The notes: generated from the letters alone by a model not told the origin. 64,000 nucleotides of DNA from an uncultured Phascolarctobacterium sp. (GCF_934190775.1 NZ_CAKPTG010000008.1:1-64000), one strand, 5' to 3'; positions 44,132 through 53,326 are shown, counted from the first letter of the stretch. Translations and numbers: made by a program.

Positions 44132-44343
44132 AAAAGCCCTTACTTCGAATGCAAGGCGCTCTGCTATAACAGTAATCAGTAATGCCGTGGCTGTCGGGAA
44201 GCTATATTCCCAAGCTGTGAGCCTTCGGCCTGATGTTTTGCAGCTTTTGCTGTCAATTACTGTTCAAATTGCTTTATTATGCCGTCAGCGGCAGTTTGAT
44301 TTCAGCTCTGCTACCCGACAGCTGCGTAAAATATATTTACACG
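44132..44343 (-). ncRNA. ssrS: Structured RNA, 6S-like candidate
   Basis: On the minus strand a TATAAT (44350-44355) would start a ~210-nt RNA ending at a stem-loop with five Ts (about 44131-44160). Its ends close through a 13-bp stem (44310-44322 with 44190-44202, one mismatch), then AGCTG/CAGCT. The middle contains open purine-rich tracts and a GCCG-CGGC hairpin. Length, closing stem and central bubble resemble 6S RNA, but I could not check a covariance model. It lies before the zinc-ribbon/prfC operon but ends in its own terminator. Confidence 0.45.
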
Positions 44344-44455
44344 TTCTATATTATAACATATCAGATTGTTTTTCCCTAACAATTTTTCTTTAAAATGAGG
44401 GTTGTTTGGGACGTAATAATATTTTCCCGCGTGTCCCAACTTCCTTTTAAACATG

Positions 44456-44486
44456 AAAAAAGCCTTTACGTTAAAACGTAAAGGCT
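44456..44486 (-). terminator. Terminator after tRNA-Pro
   Basis: A 12-bp perfect stem (44461-44472 with 44475-44486) followed on the minus strand by a T run. Confidence 0.8.
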
Positions 44487-44499
44487 ATAAGTCCGACAT

Positions 44500-44576
44500 T
44501 GGTCGGAGCGGCGGGATTCGAACCCACGACCTCTTCCACCCCAAGGAAGCGCTCTACCAAGCTGAGCCACGCCCCG
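44500..44576 (-). tRNA. tRNA-Pro (anticodon GGG)
   Basis: A 77-nt cloverleaf with acceptor CGGGGCG/CGCTCCG, discriminator A and encoded CCA. The anticodon stem is CTTCC/GGAAG with loop TTGGGGT (GGG at 44540-44542 on this strand) and the T arm contains GGGTTCGAATCCC. Confidence 0.97.
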
Positions 44577-44637
44577 AATCACAAGGAGTATTATACAGGT
44601 TTATTTGGATTTTGTCAACACTATTTTATAAATTATT

Positions 44638-45549
44638 TTAAACTTTTTTTACCCCGTCTGTATCCAGGTCCAGAATATGGTAGCAGGCATGCTCATTATT
44701 GGCCGCAAACACGTCTACCATAGCCTTGGCAATGCGCTCACAGTCTGCCTCAGGCGAAGCGTAGGCCATCACCGTAGAGCCTGCACCGCTGATAATAGCG
44801 TTATATGCGCTTGCCTCTTTGGCAGCCGCAAAAACATCTGGCAAGCCAGGAATCAGATGCGCACGGTACGGCTGATGCAGCTTGTCCTCCAGCGCCATGC
44901 CCAGATACTCATAATTGCCGCTCAGCAGCGCACCGACCAAAAGCGAAGCTCTGGAGGTGTTATATACTGCGTCCTTGTGCGGTACAGTCTTGGGAATAGC
45001 CTGACGTGCAAGCGACGTTGGCAGCTTGCTGTCGGGAACGACGGCGATGAACTTCAATGGCTTGGCAGGCAACAGACGCAGGGAATGTGCCTTCTCCTGC
45101 TCCATATAGCTGATGGTGAAGCCGCCGTACAGCGCCGGCGCCACATTATCGGGATGGCCTTCGATTTCCGTAGCGATACCGAGAAGCTCGTCCTTTGTAT
45201 AATGGTCATCACACAAAGCGTTAGCTGCGAACAGACCGGCAACAATCGCACTGGAGCTGCTGCCCAGACCGCGGGACATAGGAATGCGGTTGAGCATCTT
45301 CACCTTCAGACCGATGCGCTGGCCGTCGGTTACGGCGTTCCACACGCGCAGAAAGCTGGCGAAAGCCAAATTACGGCCAAACGGCTTCAGATAATCTGCG
45401 CCCTCGCCTTCTACCTCCAGCTGGAAGCCCTTCTTATCGGTTATTTCATAGCTTACTTCGTTATACAGATTGCAGGCCAGGCCGAGGGTATCAAAGCCGG
45501 GGCCGCAGTTAGCTGAGGTTGCGGGAACCTGAATAAATACTTTTTTCAT
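44638..45549 (-). CDS. thrB: Homoserine kinase
   Basis: The 303-residue GHMP kinase shows VPATSANCGPGFDTLGLA, the ATP loop RIPMSRGLGSSSSAIVAGL and GAGSTVMAY. It phosphorylates homoserine toward threonine. It follows hom by 12 bp in a T-box-controlled operon with the ACT-domain protein. Threonine synthase is not in the window. Confidence 0.95.
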   Translation of the reverse strand: MKKVFIQVPATSANCGPGFDTLGLACNLYNEVSYEITDKKGFQLEVEGEGADYLKPFGRNLAFASFLRVWNAVTDGQRIGLKVKMLNRIPMSRGLGSSSSAIVAGLFAANALCDDHYTKDELLGIATEIEGHPDNVAPALYGGFTISYMEQEKAHSLRLLPAKPLKFIAVVPDSKLPTSLARQAIPKTVPHKDAVYNTSRASLLVGALLSGNYEYLGMALEDKLHQPYRAHLIPGLPDVFAAAKEASAYNAIISGAGSTVMAYASPEADCERIAKAMVDVFAANNEHACYHILDLDTDGVKKV

Positions 45550-45561
45550 GCTGCCGCCTCT

Positions 45562-46866
45562 TTATGCCAAATGGCTGTCTTCTACACGAATCACACAGCT
45601 GATTGCTTCTACTACCGGCAGTACGCGCAAAATTTGCAGCGCCATCTGCAGATTAGCCTCCGAAACACTGTGAGTAATTACAACAATTTCCGCCTTGTTG
45701 CTCTTAACATCATTAGTCTGTACAACATTGCGCAGGCTCACGTTCTGTGCGCCGAAGGCCGCAGCGATGGCTGCGAGTGCGCCCGGTTTATCTGCTACCT
45801 GCAGGCGGATATATGCCGGTGCGGACATCTTATCAGGCGGGCAGAGGCGTTTTTCCTCAAAGCAGGTGCAGCTGATGCGTCCGGTAGACTGATGCTGCAT
45901 ATTGCGGGCAACATCAATAATATCGCCGCAGACAGAGCTTGCAGTCGGCAGACGGCCTGCACCGAGGCCCAGGAACATGGCCTCACCGATAGCGTCACCG
46001 TTGACGAATACAGCGTTATAAACGCCGTTTACGCCTGCCAGCGGATGGGAAAGCGGAATCATCGTCGGGTTAACACGCAGGCTTACACCGTTTTCCGGAT
46101 CGTTCTTGGCGATTGCCAGAAGCTTTACTGCGTAACCCAGATTAGTTGCATATTTGATATCGCAGGCCTCAATGCTTTCAATGCCTTCAACCTGTACATC
46201 GTCCAGATTGAAGCGTGTATTGAAGGCAATAGATGCCAGAATAACGATTTTACGCGCAGCATCCAGACCGCCTACATCGGCAGTAGGATCGGACTCTGCA
46301 TAGCCCTTGGCCTGCGCTTCTTTCAGCACCTCATCGTAATCAAGGTGTTCGTTAGCCATCTTGGACAGCATATAGTTGGTGGTGCCGTTCACGATACCCA
46401 TGATAGAGGTAATCTGATTGGCTGCCATACTGGTTTTCAAAGGTCCGATGATAGGAATACCGCCGCAAACGCTGGCTTCAAACATAAAGTCACAGTTGTG
46501 CTCATGTGCCAGTGGGAACAGCTCGGAGCCGAATTTAGCCAGAACGTCCTTGTTGGCAGTAACAACATGCTTGCCGTTGGCAAAGGCTCTGGCGATAAAT
46601 TCCTTGGCAGGATGCTCGCGGCCCAGCAGCTCAACGATGATATCAATATCCTTATCCTCAAGCACCTCATCGGCGTTATCGGTGAAAATATATTTATCAC
46701 CGTATTCCTGTTTCAAGCGGTCTACATGGCGGTCAAGCACCTTGGTAATTCTTACAGGCTTGCCTACCTCTTTGGCTATTTTCTCAGCATTTTTCTCTAA
46801 AACCTTCAGCACGCCGCCACCGACAGTGCCGGCGCCCAACAGACCAACATTTACAAAATCCTTCAT
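45562..46866 (-). CDS. hom: Homoserine dehydrogenase
   Basis: The 434-residue enzyme has an NAD(P) motif GLLGAGTVGGGVLKVL, the catalytic-domain signature YAESDPTADVGGLDAARK, NGTTNYMLSKM and a C-terminal ACT domain (AYIRLQVADKPGALAAIAAAFG) for feedback control. The length is that of the ACT-containing monofunctional form. Confidence 0.95.
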   Translation of the reverse strand: MKDFVNVGLLGAGTVGGGVLKVLEKNAEKIAKEVGKPVRITKVLDRHVDRLKQEYGDKYIFTDNADEVLEDKDIDIIVELLGREHPAKEFIARAFANGKHVVTANKDVLAKFGSELFPLAHEHNCDFMFEASVCGGIPIIGPLKTSMAANQITSIMGIVNGTTNYMLSKMANEHLDYDEVLKEAQAKGYAESDPTADVGGLDAARKIVILASIAFNTRFNLDDVQVEGIESIEACDIKYATNLGYAVKLLAIAKNDPENGVSLRVNPTMIPLSHPLAGVNGVYNAVFVNGDAIGEAMFLGLGAGRLPTASSVCGDIIDVARNMQHQSTGRISCTCFEEKRLCPPDKMSAPAYIRLQVADKPGALAAIAAAFGAQNVSLRNVVQTNDVKSNKAEIVVITHSVSEANLQMALQILRVLPVVEAISCVIRVEDSHLA

Positions 46867-46900
46867 TTAGTACCCCTCCAATACCTAAATAAGTAATCGG

Positions 46901-47344
46901 TTATACCTGACCTAAAACTTCCAGACGTTTTACGCCGTCAATCATGCGCAGCTTGTCCAGCAAAGCCTCCAGATCTACCGTCAGATGCTTGGTTTCGATA
47001 GAAATAGTGGTGTTGGCAACGCCCTGCAAAGGAATGCCCTGGTTGATGGTCATGATGCTGCCGGAATCGTCGGCAACAGTATTCAAAACCTTGGACAGCA
47101 CGCCGGATTTGTGCTCCAGCAGTAAGGACAGAGTAATGATTTTTTCCTTGCTTGCTTCATAGAACGGAAAAACGAAATCCTTGTATTTGTAATAAGCACT
47201 GCGGCTCAGACCCATTTTTTCAACTGCTTCGTTGATAGTTTTGATTTCGCCGCGTTTGAGGATTTCTTTAACCTTTATAGTTTTTTTAATTGCTTCCGGA
47301 AGAATTTCTTCGCGAACCAAATAGAATGTGGATTTTTCAGACAT
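46901..47344 (-). CDS. ACT-domain regulator (PheB/UPF0735 type)
   Basis: The 147-residue protein has an N-terminal helix-turn-helix-like part (EIKTINEAVEKMGLSRSAYY) and a C-terminal ACT domain (GVLSKVLNTVADDSGSIMTI). Proteins of this type often precede hom and thrB and probably sense an amino acid. The frame extends far upstream (47527) into the leader, but ATG 47344 with AAGGGGA is the credible start. First gene of the T-box operon. Confidence 0.88.
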   Translation of the reverse strand: MSEKSTFYLVREEILPEAIKKTIKVKEILKRGEIKTINEAVEKMGLSRSAYYKYKDFVFPFYEASKEKIITLSLLLEHKSGVLSKVLNTVADDSGSIMTINQGIPLQGVANTTISIETKHLTVDLEALLDKLRMIDGVKRLEVLGQV

Positions 47345-47472
47345 ACTAGTGTCCCCTTTCTTCATACAAAGTTCTTTTAATATTATACCACTGTTCTCTT
47401 GAAAAGTACACTTGTTATTTTTGTAAATTCTGAACAAATTCAGTGCACAATACACGCATGCAAATATACAAA

Positions 47473-47764
47473 AAAGCTTCCGTTCCTGTAAAAATACAGG
47501 GACGAAAGCGTTGCTTCGTGATACCACCCTAATTCATCCATATGTCACCACACGGACCTCATCAAGTACGCAGGGATTGTTTACCCTTTAATACTCCAGC
47601 ACTGTAACGGGTGCACCCGGACGGCCTAAATGCATGCATCTCAGCCCATCGGCTCCAAGACCATCTTCAATGTCACCACCTGCTCCCTCTCGCACCAGAA
47701 TGAAGGCTCTCTTCGCCAGGCTCGTACATTTACTCTTCTCGCCCGTTATTAAGTTATGTGCAAA
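47473..47764 (-). promoter_or_regulatory. T-box riboswitch leader of pheB-hom-thrB
   Basis: The conserved T-box AGGGTGGTATCACG lies at 47517-47530. It is followed by a long terminator stem ending in TTTTTT (47476-47511). Upstream, stem I shows the AGTA and GGTGCGAGAG elements. Uncharged tRNA binding would favour the antiterminator. The specifier codon was not resolved by eye; threonine or methionine would fit the genes. Confidence 0.92.
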
Positions 47765-47793
47765 ATGATACAACATACATACTCAGTTGTCAA
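47765..47793 (-). promoter_or_regulatory. Promoter of T-box operon
   Basis: TTGACA (47788-47793) and TATCAT (47765-47770) with a 17-bp spacer on the minus strand. Confidence 0.85.
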
Positions 47794-47893
47794 CAAAAAT
47801 TGTTATATTTCTCGTGGGAAAAGAAAGTACCAAGATTTTTGTAAATGATATTACAAAAATACGGAAAGCAGCAGCGTGCTTTCCGTAGAAAAA

Positions 47894-48148
47894 TTAATCG
47901 CCATAGGCTAGAATTGGATTTTCTTTTTTTATATCTAATGTCGCCACTACCATGAGCACTACGCCGTCTAATTTAGCATAATACTCATGCAACACGTTGC
48001 CAAACAAATCGCGGATTTTGCCCAGCTTCTGCCCCTTATGCACTTTGTCCTCACGCGACACAAAGGCATACCATCGCCAGGAAGCATCTGCATCAAGATA
48101 TTCACCCTTAGTAATGCGCTTAATTGGTGCAGTTCTTTTCACTATCAT
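47894..48148 (-). pseudogene. C-terminal relic of AstE/aspartoacylase-family deacylase
   Basis: The 84-residue frame contains HKGQKLGKIRDLFGNVLHEY and DGVVLMVVATLDIKKENPIL. These match the last beta domain of M14-type succinylglutamate desuccinylase/aspartoacylase proteins, normally about 300 residues or more. The zinc-binding catalytic part is missing and no ribosome binding site precedes the ATG. It follows the peptide-binding protein gene by 53 bp; the complete ancestor may have processed the transported peptide or acylated amino acid. Confidence 0.65.
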
Positions 48149-48201
48149 AAAATCGACATGGAGAACATAGCCTGTTGCTTCCTAAAAATCTGCACTTCAT
48201 A

Positions 48202-49782
48202 TTAATTTGCAGGCTGCCAGTCTTTCGTGAGCCAATAGAAATCGCAAGCCTGAATGTTGGCATTAGCAACCTTGCTAGAGCTTACAATATTAGTCTGCGG
48301 ATGTCCATAGATAATCGTTGCCGCATCATCGAGCAAAATCTTTTGCATATCAATGATATACTGGCGGCGCTTGCTTTCATCAAATTCACTAATATATTGA
48401 TCACCCAAGGCATCATATTTAGCATTACTATAGCCAGAGCCATTTTGTGGATTGGAACCATTCACATTAGTACGCCAATACATATTCATAAAGTTTATGG
48501 GTGAGCCAGCCTGCTCAGACAAAATATTAGAAATAAGCAAATCATATTTGCCACTTGTACCAATGCTATCAAGCACATTATAGTCTACAGCCTTAATATT
48601 GATTTTAATACCAACCTTCTTCGCATCAGCCTGAGTTGCCTCTGCAAAAATAGGCAATTCGGCACGGCTGGTATAGATAACATACTCAAGCTCTAAGTTT
48701 TTGCCATCCTTATCTACAAAACCATCTCCATCACTATCTTTCCAACCAGCCTCAGCAAGCAACTGTTTTGCACGCTCAACATTATAAGTGTTCGGATCTT
48801 TTAGTTCATTATAACCAAAATCCAAAGTCGGCGGCATAGCAGGCCCACCAGGAACAAAGGTATTATGCAGCAAAGTCTTGCAGTAAGTAGGGCGGTCCAG
48901 TGCAGATAACAGAGCTTGTCTTACACGCAGATCTGCTAAAGGCCTGCCCTCATTAACATTCATTCTAGCCAAGCAATCACGAATAGACGCCATTTCACTT
49001 ACATGATAACCTTTTTTATCTCTAAAGAGCGGCATATCACCATAAGCTACATTAACAGCAACATCTATCTCTCCCTTTTGCAGCGCCATAGCCCTGGTAT
49101 TGGGATCATTAACAGAAGGAATCTCCACAGTATCATAGGGTACCTTGCCATCCCAGTAATTAGGATTAGCCTTCATGACAGCCTTATTCTGGTTGAAAGA
49201 TTCCACTATATATGGACCTGTGCAGATAGGTCCCATGCGCAAAATGTCTCTATCCTTAACGCTCGTATCAACGATAACAAAATAAGGATCACCTAAAACT
49301 CCAGGCAGACCAGGAGTCGGCTTCGTGGTTTTAATAATCAGATTCTGTCCTTCTGCCTTCATAGAAGCAATCTGCGCCCAGGTTTTTGCTTCTAAAGATT
49401 TATCAATAGTTCTTTGAATGGAAGACATGCAGGCTTCAGCAGTAACCTTGTTACCATTCGAAAATTTTGCTTTATCATTAATTTTGAAGGTCCAGGTAAG
49501 CTTGTCGTCGGCAACCGACCAGCTTTCGGCAATCCAAGGCTTCACATTCATTTTTTCATCAAATTTAATCAAAGTCTCGCCTAAGCCATAACGCGTCAGC
49601 GCCCAGCCAACAGCATGGTTCGTAGGCTCAAGATTATCGGCAAAGTTTACCACACCAAATTTTAAAACCTTATTACCAGACGCCTTAGCATCATCAGACT
49701 TACTGCCTCCGCAACCAGCTAAAGACAACGCCATAACAGCAGCAAGAGCCGTTGCTGAAAAATTTTTCCAAGTTAACTTCAT
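48202..49782 (-). CDS. ABC transporter family 5 substrate-binding lipoprotein
   Basis: The 526-residue lipoprotein has lipobox LAGC in ALAAVMALSLAGCGG and the SBP_bac_5 pattern (WTFKINDKAKFSNGNKVTAE, PYIVESFNQNKAVMKANPNYWDG). Dipeptide, oligopeptide or nickel are possible ligands. ATG 49782 has AAAGGAG 7 nt upstream, better than the longer frame to 49803. No permease or ATPase is nearby; the only partner is a broken deacylase, so it is an orphan. A TetR gene lies upstream. Confidence 0.88.
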   Translation of the reverse strand: MKLTWKNFSATALAAVMALSLAGCGGSKSDDAKASGNKVLKFGVVNFADNLEPTNHAVGWALTRYGLGETLIKFDEKMNVKPWIAESWSVADDKLTWTFKINDKAKFSNGNKVTAEACMSSIQRTIDKSLEAKTWAQIASMKAEGQNLIIKTTKPTPGLPGVLGDPYFVIVDTSVKDRDILRMGPICTGPYIVESFNQNKAVMKANPNYWDGKVPYDTVEIPSVNDPNTRAMALQKGEIDVAVNVAYGDMPLFRDKKGYHVSEMASIRDCLARMNVNEGRPLADLRVRQALLSALDRPTYCKTLLHNTFVPGGPAMPPTLDFGYNELKDPNTYNVERAKQLLAEAGWKDSDGDGFVDKDGKNLELEYVIYTSRAELPIFAEATQADAKKVGIKINIKAVDYNVLDSIGTSGKYDLLISNILSEQAGSPINFMNMYWRTNVNGSNPQNGSGYSNAKYDALGDQYISEFDESKRRQYIIDMQKILLDDAATIIYGHPQTNIVSSSKVANANIQACDFYWLTKDWQPAN

Positions 49783-49953
49783 ACACATACTCCTTTCAAA
49801 CATTCATTCTAAGATAGATATAAAAATAACAATCTATGCTATTAGAACTTTTATTGCACTAACATTATAGCACTTGCGATTCTAAATTTCAAGGTGTAAT
49901 TTAGATTTTTGCCAAAAAAATATAGCAGCTGAAGAATGCTGCTATAAAATCTT

Positions 49954-50592
49954 TCAAGTCAAAAGACCTGCCAAAACAACCTTGAGATAGGCAACAAACT
50001 GCGGTATAAATTCTCTTGTACCATAGCCAATTTCATAGAAAATAGTTATGTTATTAGCTTTTTTATATTCACAACTTGCAGGATAGAGTACCAAAGCAAA
50101 GCTGTTCTCTAAATTTATAAAGAGAATGGCTTGCTCTGCATCAAGCTGTGGTAAAGCAACCCTTGCTACAGCCGCCAAGCGACAATAATCAACATGCATT
50201 TGCTGCCTAAATTCCTTATGCTGTTCATCGCTCGCTCCTGCTAAAATTATCGTATTCGTAATAGAAAAAATAGACAGCAGGCGCTCATGCCTTAGCAGCA
50301 TAGCCGCCCATTTTTGACAAAAAGCATCCAGATCATCAATAGGAGCTGTAAAGCTTACCTCTGCATCTGCCACCATCTGCCTGATTTCCTGCATGAGAAT
50401 CAGTAAAAAAATATCCTCTTTACAAGAAAAGTAATTATATAAATTTATTCTGCTGAAATTGAGATTTAAGGCAATTTTACTAAAAGTAATCTTATCATAG
50501 CCAATCTCATCATACAGTTTTATCGTGGCATCTATTATCTGCTGCACTCTTTCCTGTTTCTCTTTTTCTCCATGCGCTCTTAAAAAACTCAT
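49954..50592 (-). CDS. TetR/AcrR-family regulator
   Basis: The 212-residue protein has an N-terminal TetR HTH: QQIIDATIKLYDEIGYDKIT, FSKIALNLNFSRINLYNYFS and CKEDIFLLILMQEI. The ligand domain is unclassified. It lies 171 bp upstream of the start of the binding-protein gene on the same strand and may regulate it or itself. Confidence 0.9.
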   Translation of the reverse strand: MSFLRAHGEKEKQERVQQIIDATIKLYDEIGYDKITFSKIALNLNFSRINLYNYFSCKEDIFLLILMQEIRQMVADAEVSFTAPIDDLDAFCQKWAAMLLRHERLLSIFSITNTIILAGASDEQHKEFRQQMHVDYCRLAAVARVALPQLDAEQAILFINLENSFALVLYPASCEYKKANNITIFYEIGYGTREFIPQFVAYLKVVLAGLLT

Positions 50593-50610
50593 CTTTCTCC
50601 TCTAAATTCT

Positions 50611-50996
50611 TTAATCATATTCTTCATTCAGCTTTTTGCATAGCATCGTCAGTCCGCCCAGCGTCCAGAAGCACAAGCCCATCTGCGTATTAAAATACAC
50701 GTGGTCAGTCAGGCCGCCGACGATAATGCCCACCGTCGCCAGCACATAGCCGCGTCCCATCGCCTTCAGCCAAAGGCTGCGACCGTGATAAGCAAGCCTC
50801 CAGGCGGCAGGCAGGAAAATTCCCCACCAGACAACAAGAAACGCCAGCAGACCATGCGCACCCGTAACATGTACGGTTTTGATTTTTTGCTTAGGATTGC
50901 CCAGCTAGCGCAAAAGACCTTCAATGCGCTCCATACCTAATTTAATAGCAAACTTGCCCGGCTGTCTAAATACGCCAGGCTCTCTGTATAATTCAT
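50611..50996 (-). pseudogene. Chimeric pseudogene: folC start joined to O-antigen-ligase-like end
   Basis: From ATG 50996 the sequence reads MNYTESLAYLDS; after a frame change it continues KFAIKLGMERIEGLLR, a TAG (50905-50907), then LGNPKQKIKTVHVTGA. This is the N-terminus of folylpolyglutamate synthase up to its P-loop. At about 50851-50866 it passes in frame into HGLLAFLVVWWGIFLPAAWR and GGLTDHVYFNTQMGLCFW, a membrane tail like the C-terminus of O-antigen ligase family proteins, stopping at TAA 50611-50613. Both parents are incomplete and the folC part is frameshifted and stopped. Confidence 0.65.
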
Positions 50997-51046
50997 TGTG
51001 CTTACGTCTCCATAATTTTTCTTGACACTATATTATAACATATTAT

Positions 51047-51340
51047 CTAATTCTTGCCAGCAAACGTTTCCGCAGCTTTATAAACTCTGCCAGCTTCTAT
51101 ATCAGCATAACCCTTTGCCAACTTGTCATGTAGCTGCGCATTAGTCATCATATCAGCATTAACTGCCACAGGTGCTTTAGGCAGCGTAACAGAAAACGGT
51201 ATTCCGCCCGTAAGAACAATCTGATTCAAGTACATCGTTATAGCAGTCGACATTGGTACGCCAAGTTTGCTTAATACTTCTTCAGCCTTTTCCTTAACAT
51301 CAGGATTAACGCGTAAATTTAAAGTTGCAGTTTTTTCCAT
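51047..51340 (-). CDS. RelB/DinJ-family antitoxin, orphan
   Basis: The 97-residue protein has the ribbon-helix-helix start TATLNLRVNPDVKEKAEEVL with LGVPMSTAITMYLNQIVL, typical of RelB/DinJ antitoxins that pair with YafQ/RelE. ATG 51340 has GGGAGG at 8 nt. No toxin gene follows; instead the chimeric pseudogene is next to it, so a toxin may have been replaced or lost. Confidence 0.85.
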   Translation of the reverse strand: MEKTATLNLRVNPDVKEKAEEVLSKLGVPMSTAITMYLNQIVLTGGIPFSVTLPKAPVAVNADMMTNAQLHDKLAKGYADIEAGRVYKAAETFAGKN

Positions 51341-51455
51341 TATTATCGCCTCCCAAGATAATTGTAACGCTTTTAACGTCACAATTCAAACAAAAAAATA
51401 AGTGCCAGAAACCTTGTCCTTGATTAGGTCAAGACCCCAACACTTATTATAGAAC

Positions 51456-51515
51456 CAAAAAAGCTGCCGCAGGCAGGTTCCGTCACCATAAGTAACAGAA
51501 CAAGCCTGCAGCAGC
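51456..51515 (-). terminator. Terminator after efp
   Basis: A 12-bp stem with one mismatch (51463-51474 with 51504-51515), then a T run on the minus strand. Confidence 0.75.
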
Positions 51516-51538
51516 TGCTGCGTAATTCTTAATTAAAA

Positions 51539-52096
51539 TTAAGCGCGGGAAATGTAGTCGCCGGTTCTGGTATCGATAGCCAGAACGTCGCCCTCGTTGA
51601 TGAACAGAGGAACCTTAACAACATAGCCGGTATCCATGGTAGCATTCTTGCTGCCGCCGGTAGCGGTATCGCCTTTGATGCCGGGTTCGGTTTCAACTAC
51701 GGTCAGTTCTACAGTGTTCGGCAGGTCAACGCCCAGTACACGGTTGTCATAAATCATGATTTTAACATCCATGTTCTCTTTCAGGAAGTTCAGTGCGCTG
51801 CCCAGAGTTTCTTTGCTCAGCTCGGTTTGTTCGTAGGTTTCATTGTCCATGAATACATACATGCCGTCGGATTCATACAGATATTGCATTTCGCGACGGT
51901 CGATGTGAGCCTTCGGCAGACGCTCGCCTGCGTTGAAGGTACGCTCAACTACAGCACCGGTGCACAGGTTACGCATTTTTGCACGTACGAAAGCAGCACC
52001 CTTACCAGGTTTTACGTGTTGGAATTCAACAACCTGCCAAGCGTCGCCATCGATGGTAACAGTTACGTTGGTTTTAAATTCGTTTGTGGAAATCAT
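51539..52096 (-). CDS. efp: Elongation factor P
   Basis: The 185-residue protein has the KOW-like N-terminus with DAWQVVEFQHVKPGKGAAFVR; the modifiable Lys lies in KPGKGAA. OB domains follow, with the signature VVETEPGIKGDTATGGSKNA. It relieves ribosome stalling at polyproline. It sits 26 bp after the M24 peptidase, a classical pairing in Firmicutes. Confidence 0.96.
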   Translation of the reverse strand: MISTNEFKTNVTVTIDGDAWQVVEFQHVKPGKGAAFVRAKMRNLCTGAVVERTFNAGERLPKAHIDRREMQYLYESDGMYVFMDNETYEQTELSKETLGSALNFLKENMDVKIMIYDNRVLGVDLPNTVELTVVETEPGIKGDTATGGSKNATMDTGYVVKVPLFINEGDVLAIDTRTGDYISRA

Positions 52097-52122
52097 TGGA
52101 AGCCCTCCTATAAATTTAAATA

Positions 52123-53196
52123 TTAGACAATTTCAATAAGCTGCTTTTTGACACCGTTCAAGGCTCTTGCCCCATCCTCTGTCAAAACAACAGTATCTTC
52201 TATACGTACCCCGCCTTTACCGGGAATGTATATACCGGGTTCAATAGTGAAGATCATGCCTGTCTGCAGCACCGTAGCGCCACGCTTGTTGATCATAGGC
52301 ATTTCGTGGATTTCCAGGCCTACACCGTGACCTGTTCCATGCACATAATAATCGCCGTAGCCGCAGGCGGTAATGCTGTCACGCACGATAGCGTCAAGCT
52401 CTCTGCCGGTCATGCCTGCTTCGGCAGCCTTCAGGCCCTTGCGCTGTGCTTCTTCAACTATAGTATAAATTTCCTGCTGCCAGGAATTTGCCAGGCCAAC
52501 TACTAATGTACGCGTCATATCGGAATGATATCCCTTATAGACGGCGCCGAAGTCAAATGTAATAAAATCACCGACCTCGATAACCTTGTCGGATGCCATG
52601 CCATGCGGCAAAGCACTGCGTACGCCGGAAGCTACAATCGTATCAAAGGAAGTCTTTTCGCTTCCCAAGGCACGCATATAGTATTCCAAGCGGCCTGCCA
52701 GACTGCGCTCGGTACAGCCGGGCTTGATATCCTCCAGCAGATGGATAAAGGCTTCGTCAGCAATGCTGGCAGCCTTCAGCAGGATGTCCAGCTCTTTCTT
52801 ATCCTTAATCATGCGGATATCGCTGAAATCAATGCTCTGCATATATGTTTCGCCCAAAAGCTCGTGCAGCACAGTATAATCATCATAGCTGTAATACGCT
52901 CCGTCAAAGCCTACTACCTGCGCTTGGGCATTCTTTGCCAAATCTGCGGCGGCAGCCCAGATGCTGTGCGCACCTGTCGGAGTATACTCCAACACCTTGA
53001 AGAACTTCATTTCGTTTCTGGCCTGCTCTGTATAACGGCCATCCGTAATCAGCACGCCCTGTTGTCTGTCCAGATACAGCAGACTGGAATCTCCTGTAAA
53101 GCCGGTCAGATAACGGATTGTGGTAACATCCTTAATAATGACACTGTCTACCTGCAGCTTGGCCATATGCTCCAAAACTCTATTGATACGCGTCAT
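52123..53196 (-). CDS. M24-family Xaa-Pro peptidase
   Basis: The 357-residue protein has an N-terminal creatinase-like domain (YLTGFTGDSSLLYL). The pita-bread catalytic domain shows FDFGAVYKGYHSDMTRT, HGTGHGVGLEIHEMP, TIEPGIYIPGKGGVRIED, supplying the two Asp, one His and two Glu ligands. It is followed by efp, matching the usual pepQ/papA-efp order. Confidence 0.92.
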   Translation of the reverse strand: MTRINRVLEHMAKLQVDSVIIKDVTTIRYLTGFTGDSSLLYLDRQQGVLITDGRYTEQARNEMKFFKVLEYTPTGAHSIWAAAADLAKNAQAQVVGFDGAYYSYDDYTVLHELLGETYMQSIDFSDIRMIKDKKELDILLKAASIADEAFIHLLEDIKPGCTERSLAGRLEYYMRALGSEKTSFDTIVASGVRSALPHGMASDKVIEVGDFITFDFGAVYKGYHSDMTRTLVVGLANSWQQEIYTIVEEAQRKGLKAAEAGMTGRELDAIVRDSITACGYGDYYVHGTGHGVGLEIHEMPMINKRGATVLQTGMIFTIEPGIYIPGKGGVRIEDTVVLTEDGARALNGVKKQLIEIV

Positions 53197-53326
53197 GATA
53201 TTACCCTCTTTCCATAAAACTGATGATAGCTATGAATCACCTAAATATTTTACCACTCATTTGCAAAACTTTCAACTATTATCTTTGCTAAGGCACTTTT
53301 TTTGTTAACTTTGTAGCATAACCAGC

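Noticed and set aside
47345..47527. Longer PheB-type protein starting at 47527
   Set aside because: The extra 61 residues would be translated from the T-box terminator region and lack a ribosome binding site.
50701..50940. Plus-strand 79-residue protein
   Set aside because: It is the reverse complement of the folC/ligase pseudogene and has no start signal.
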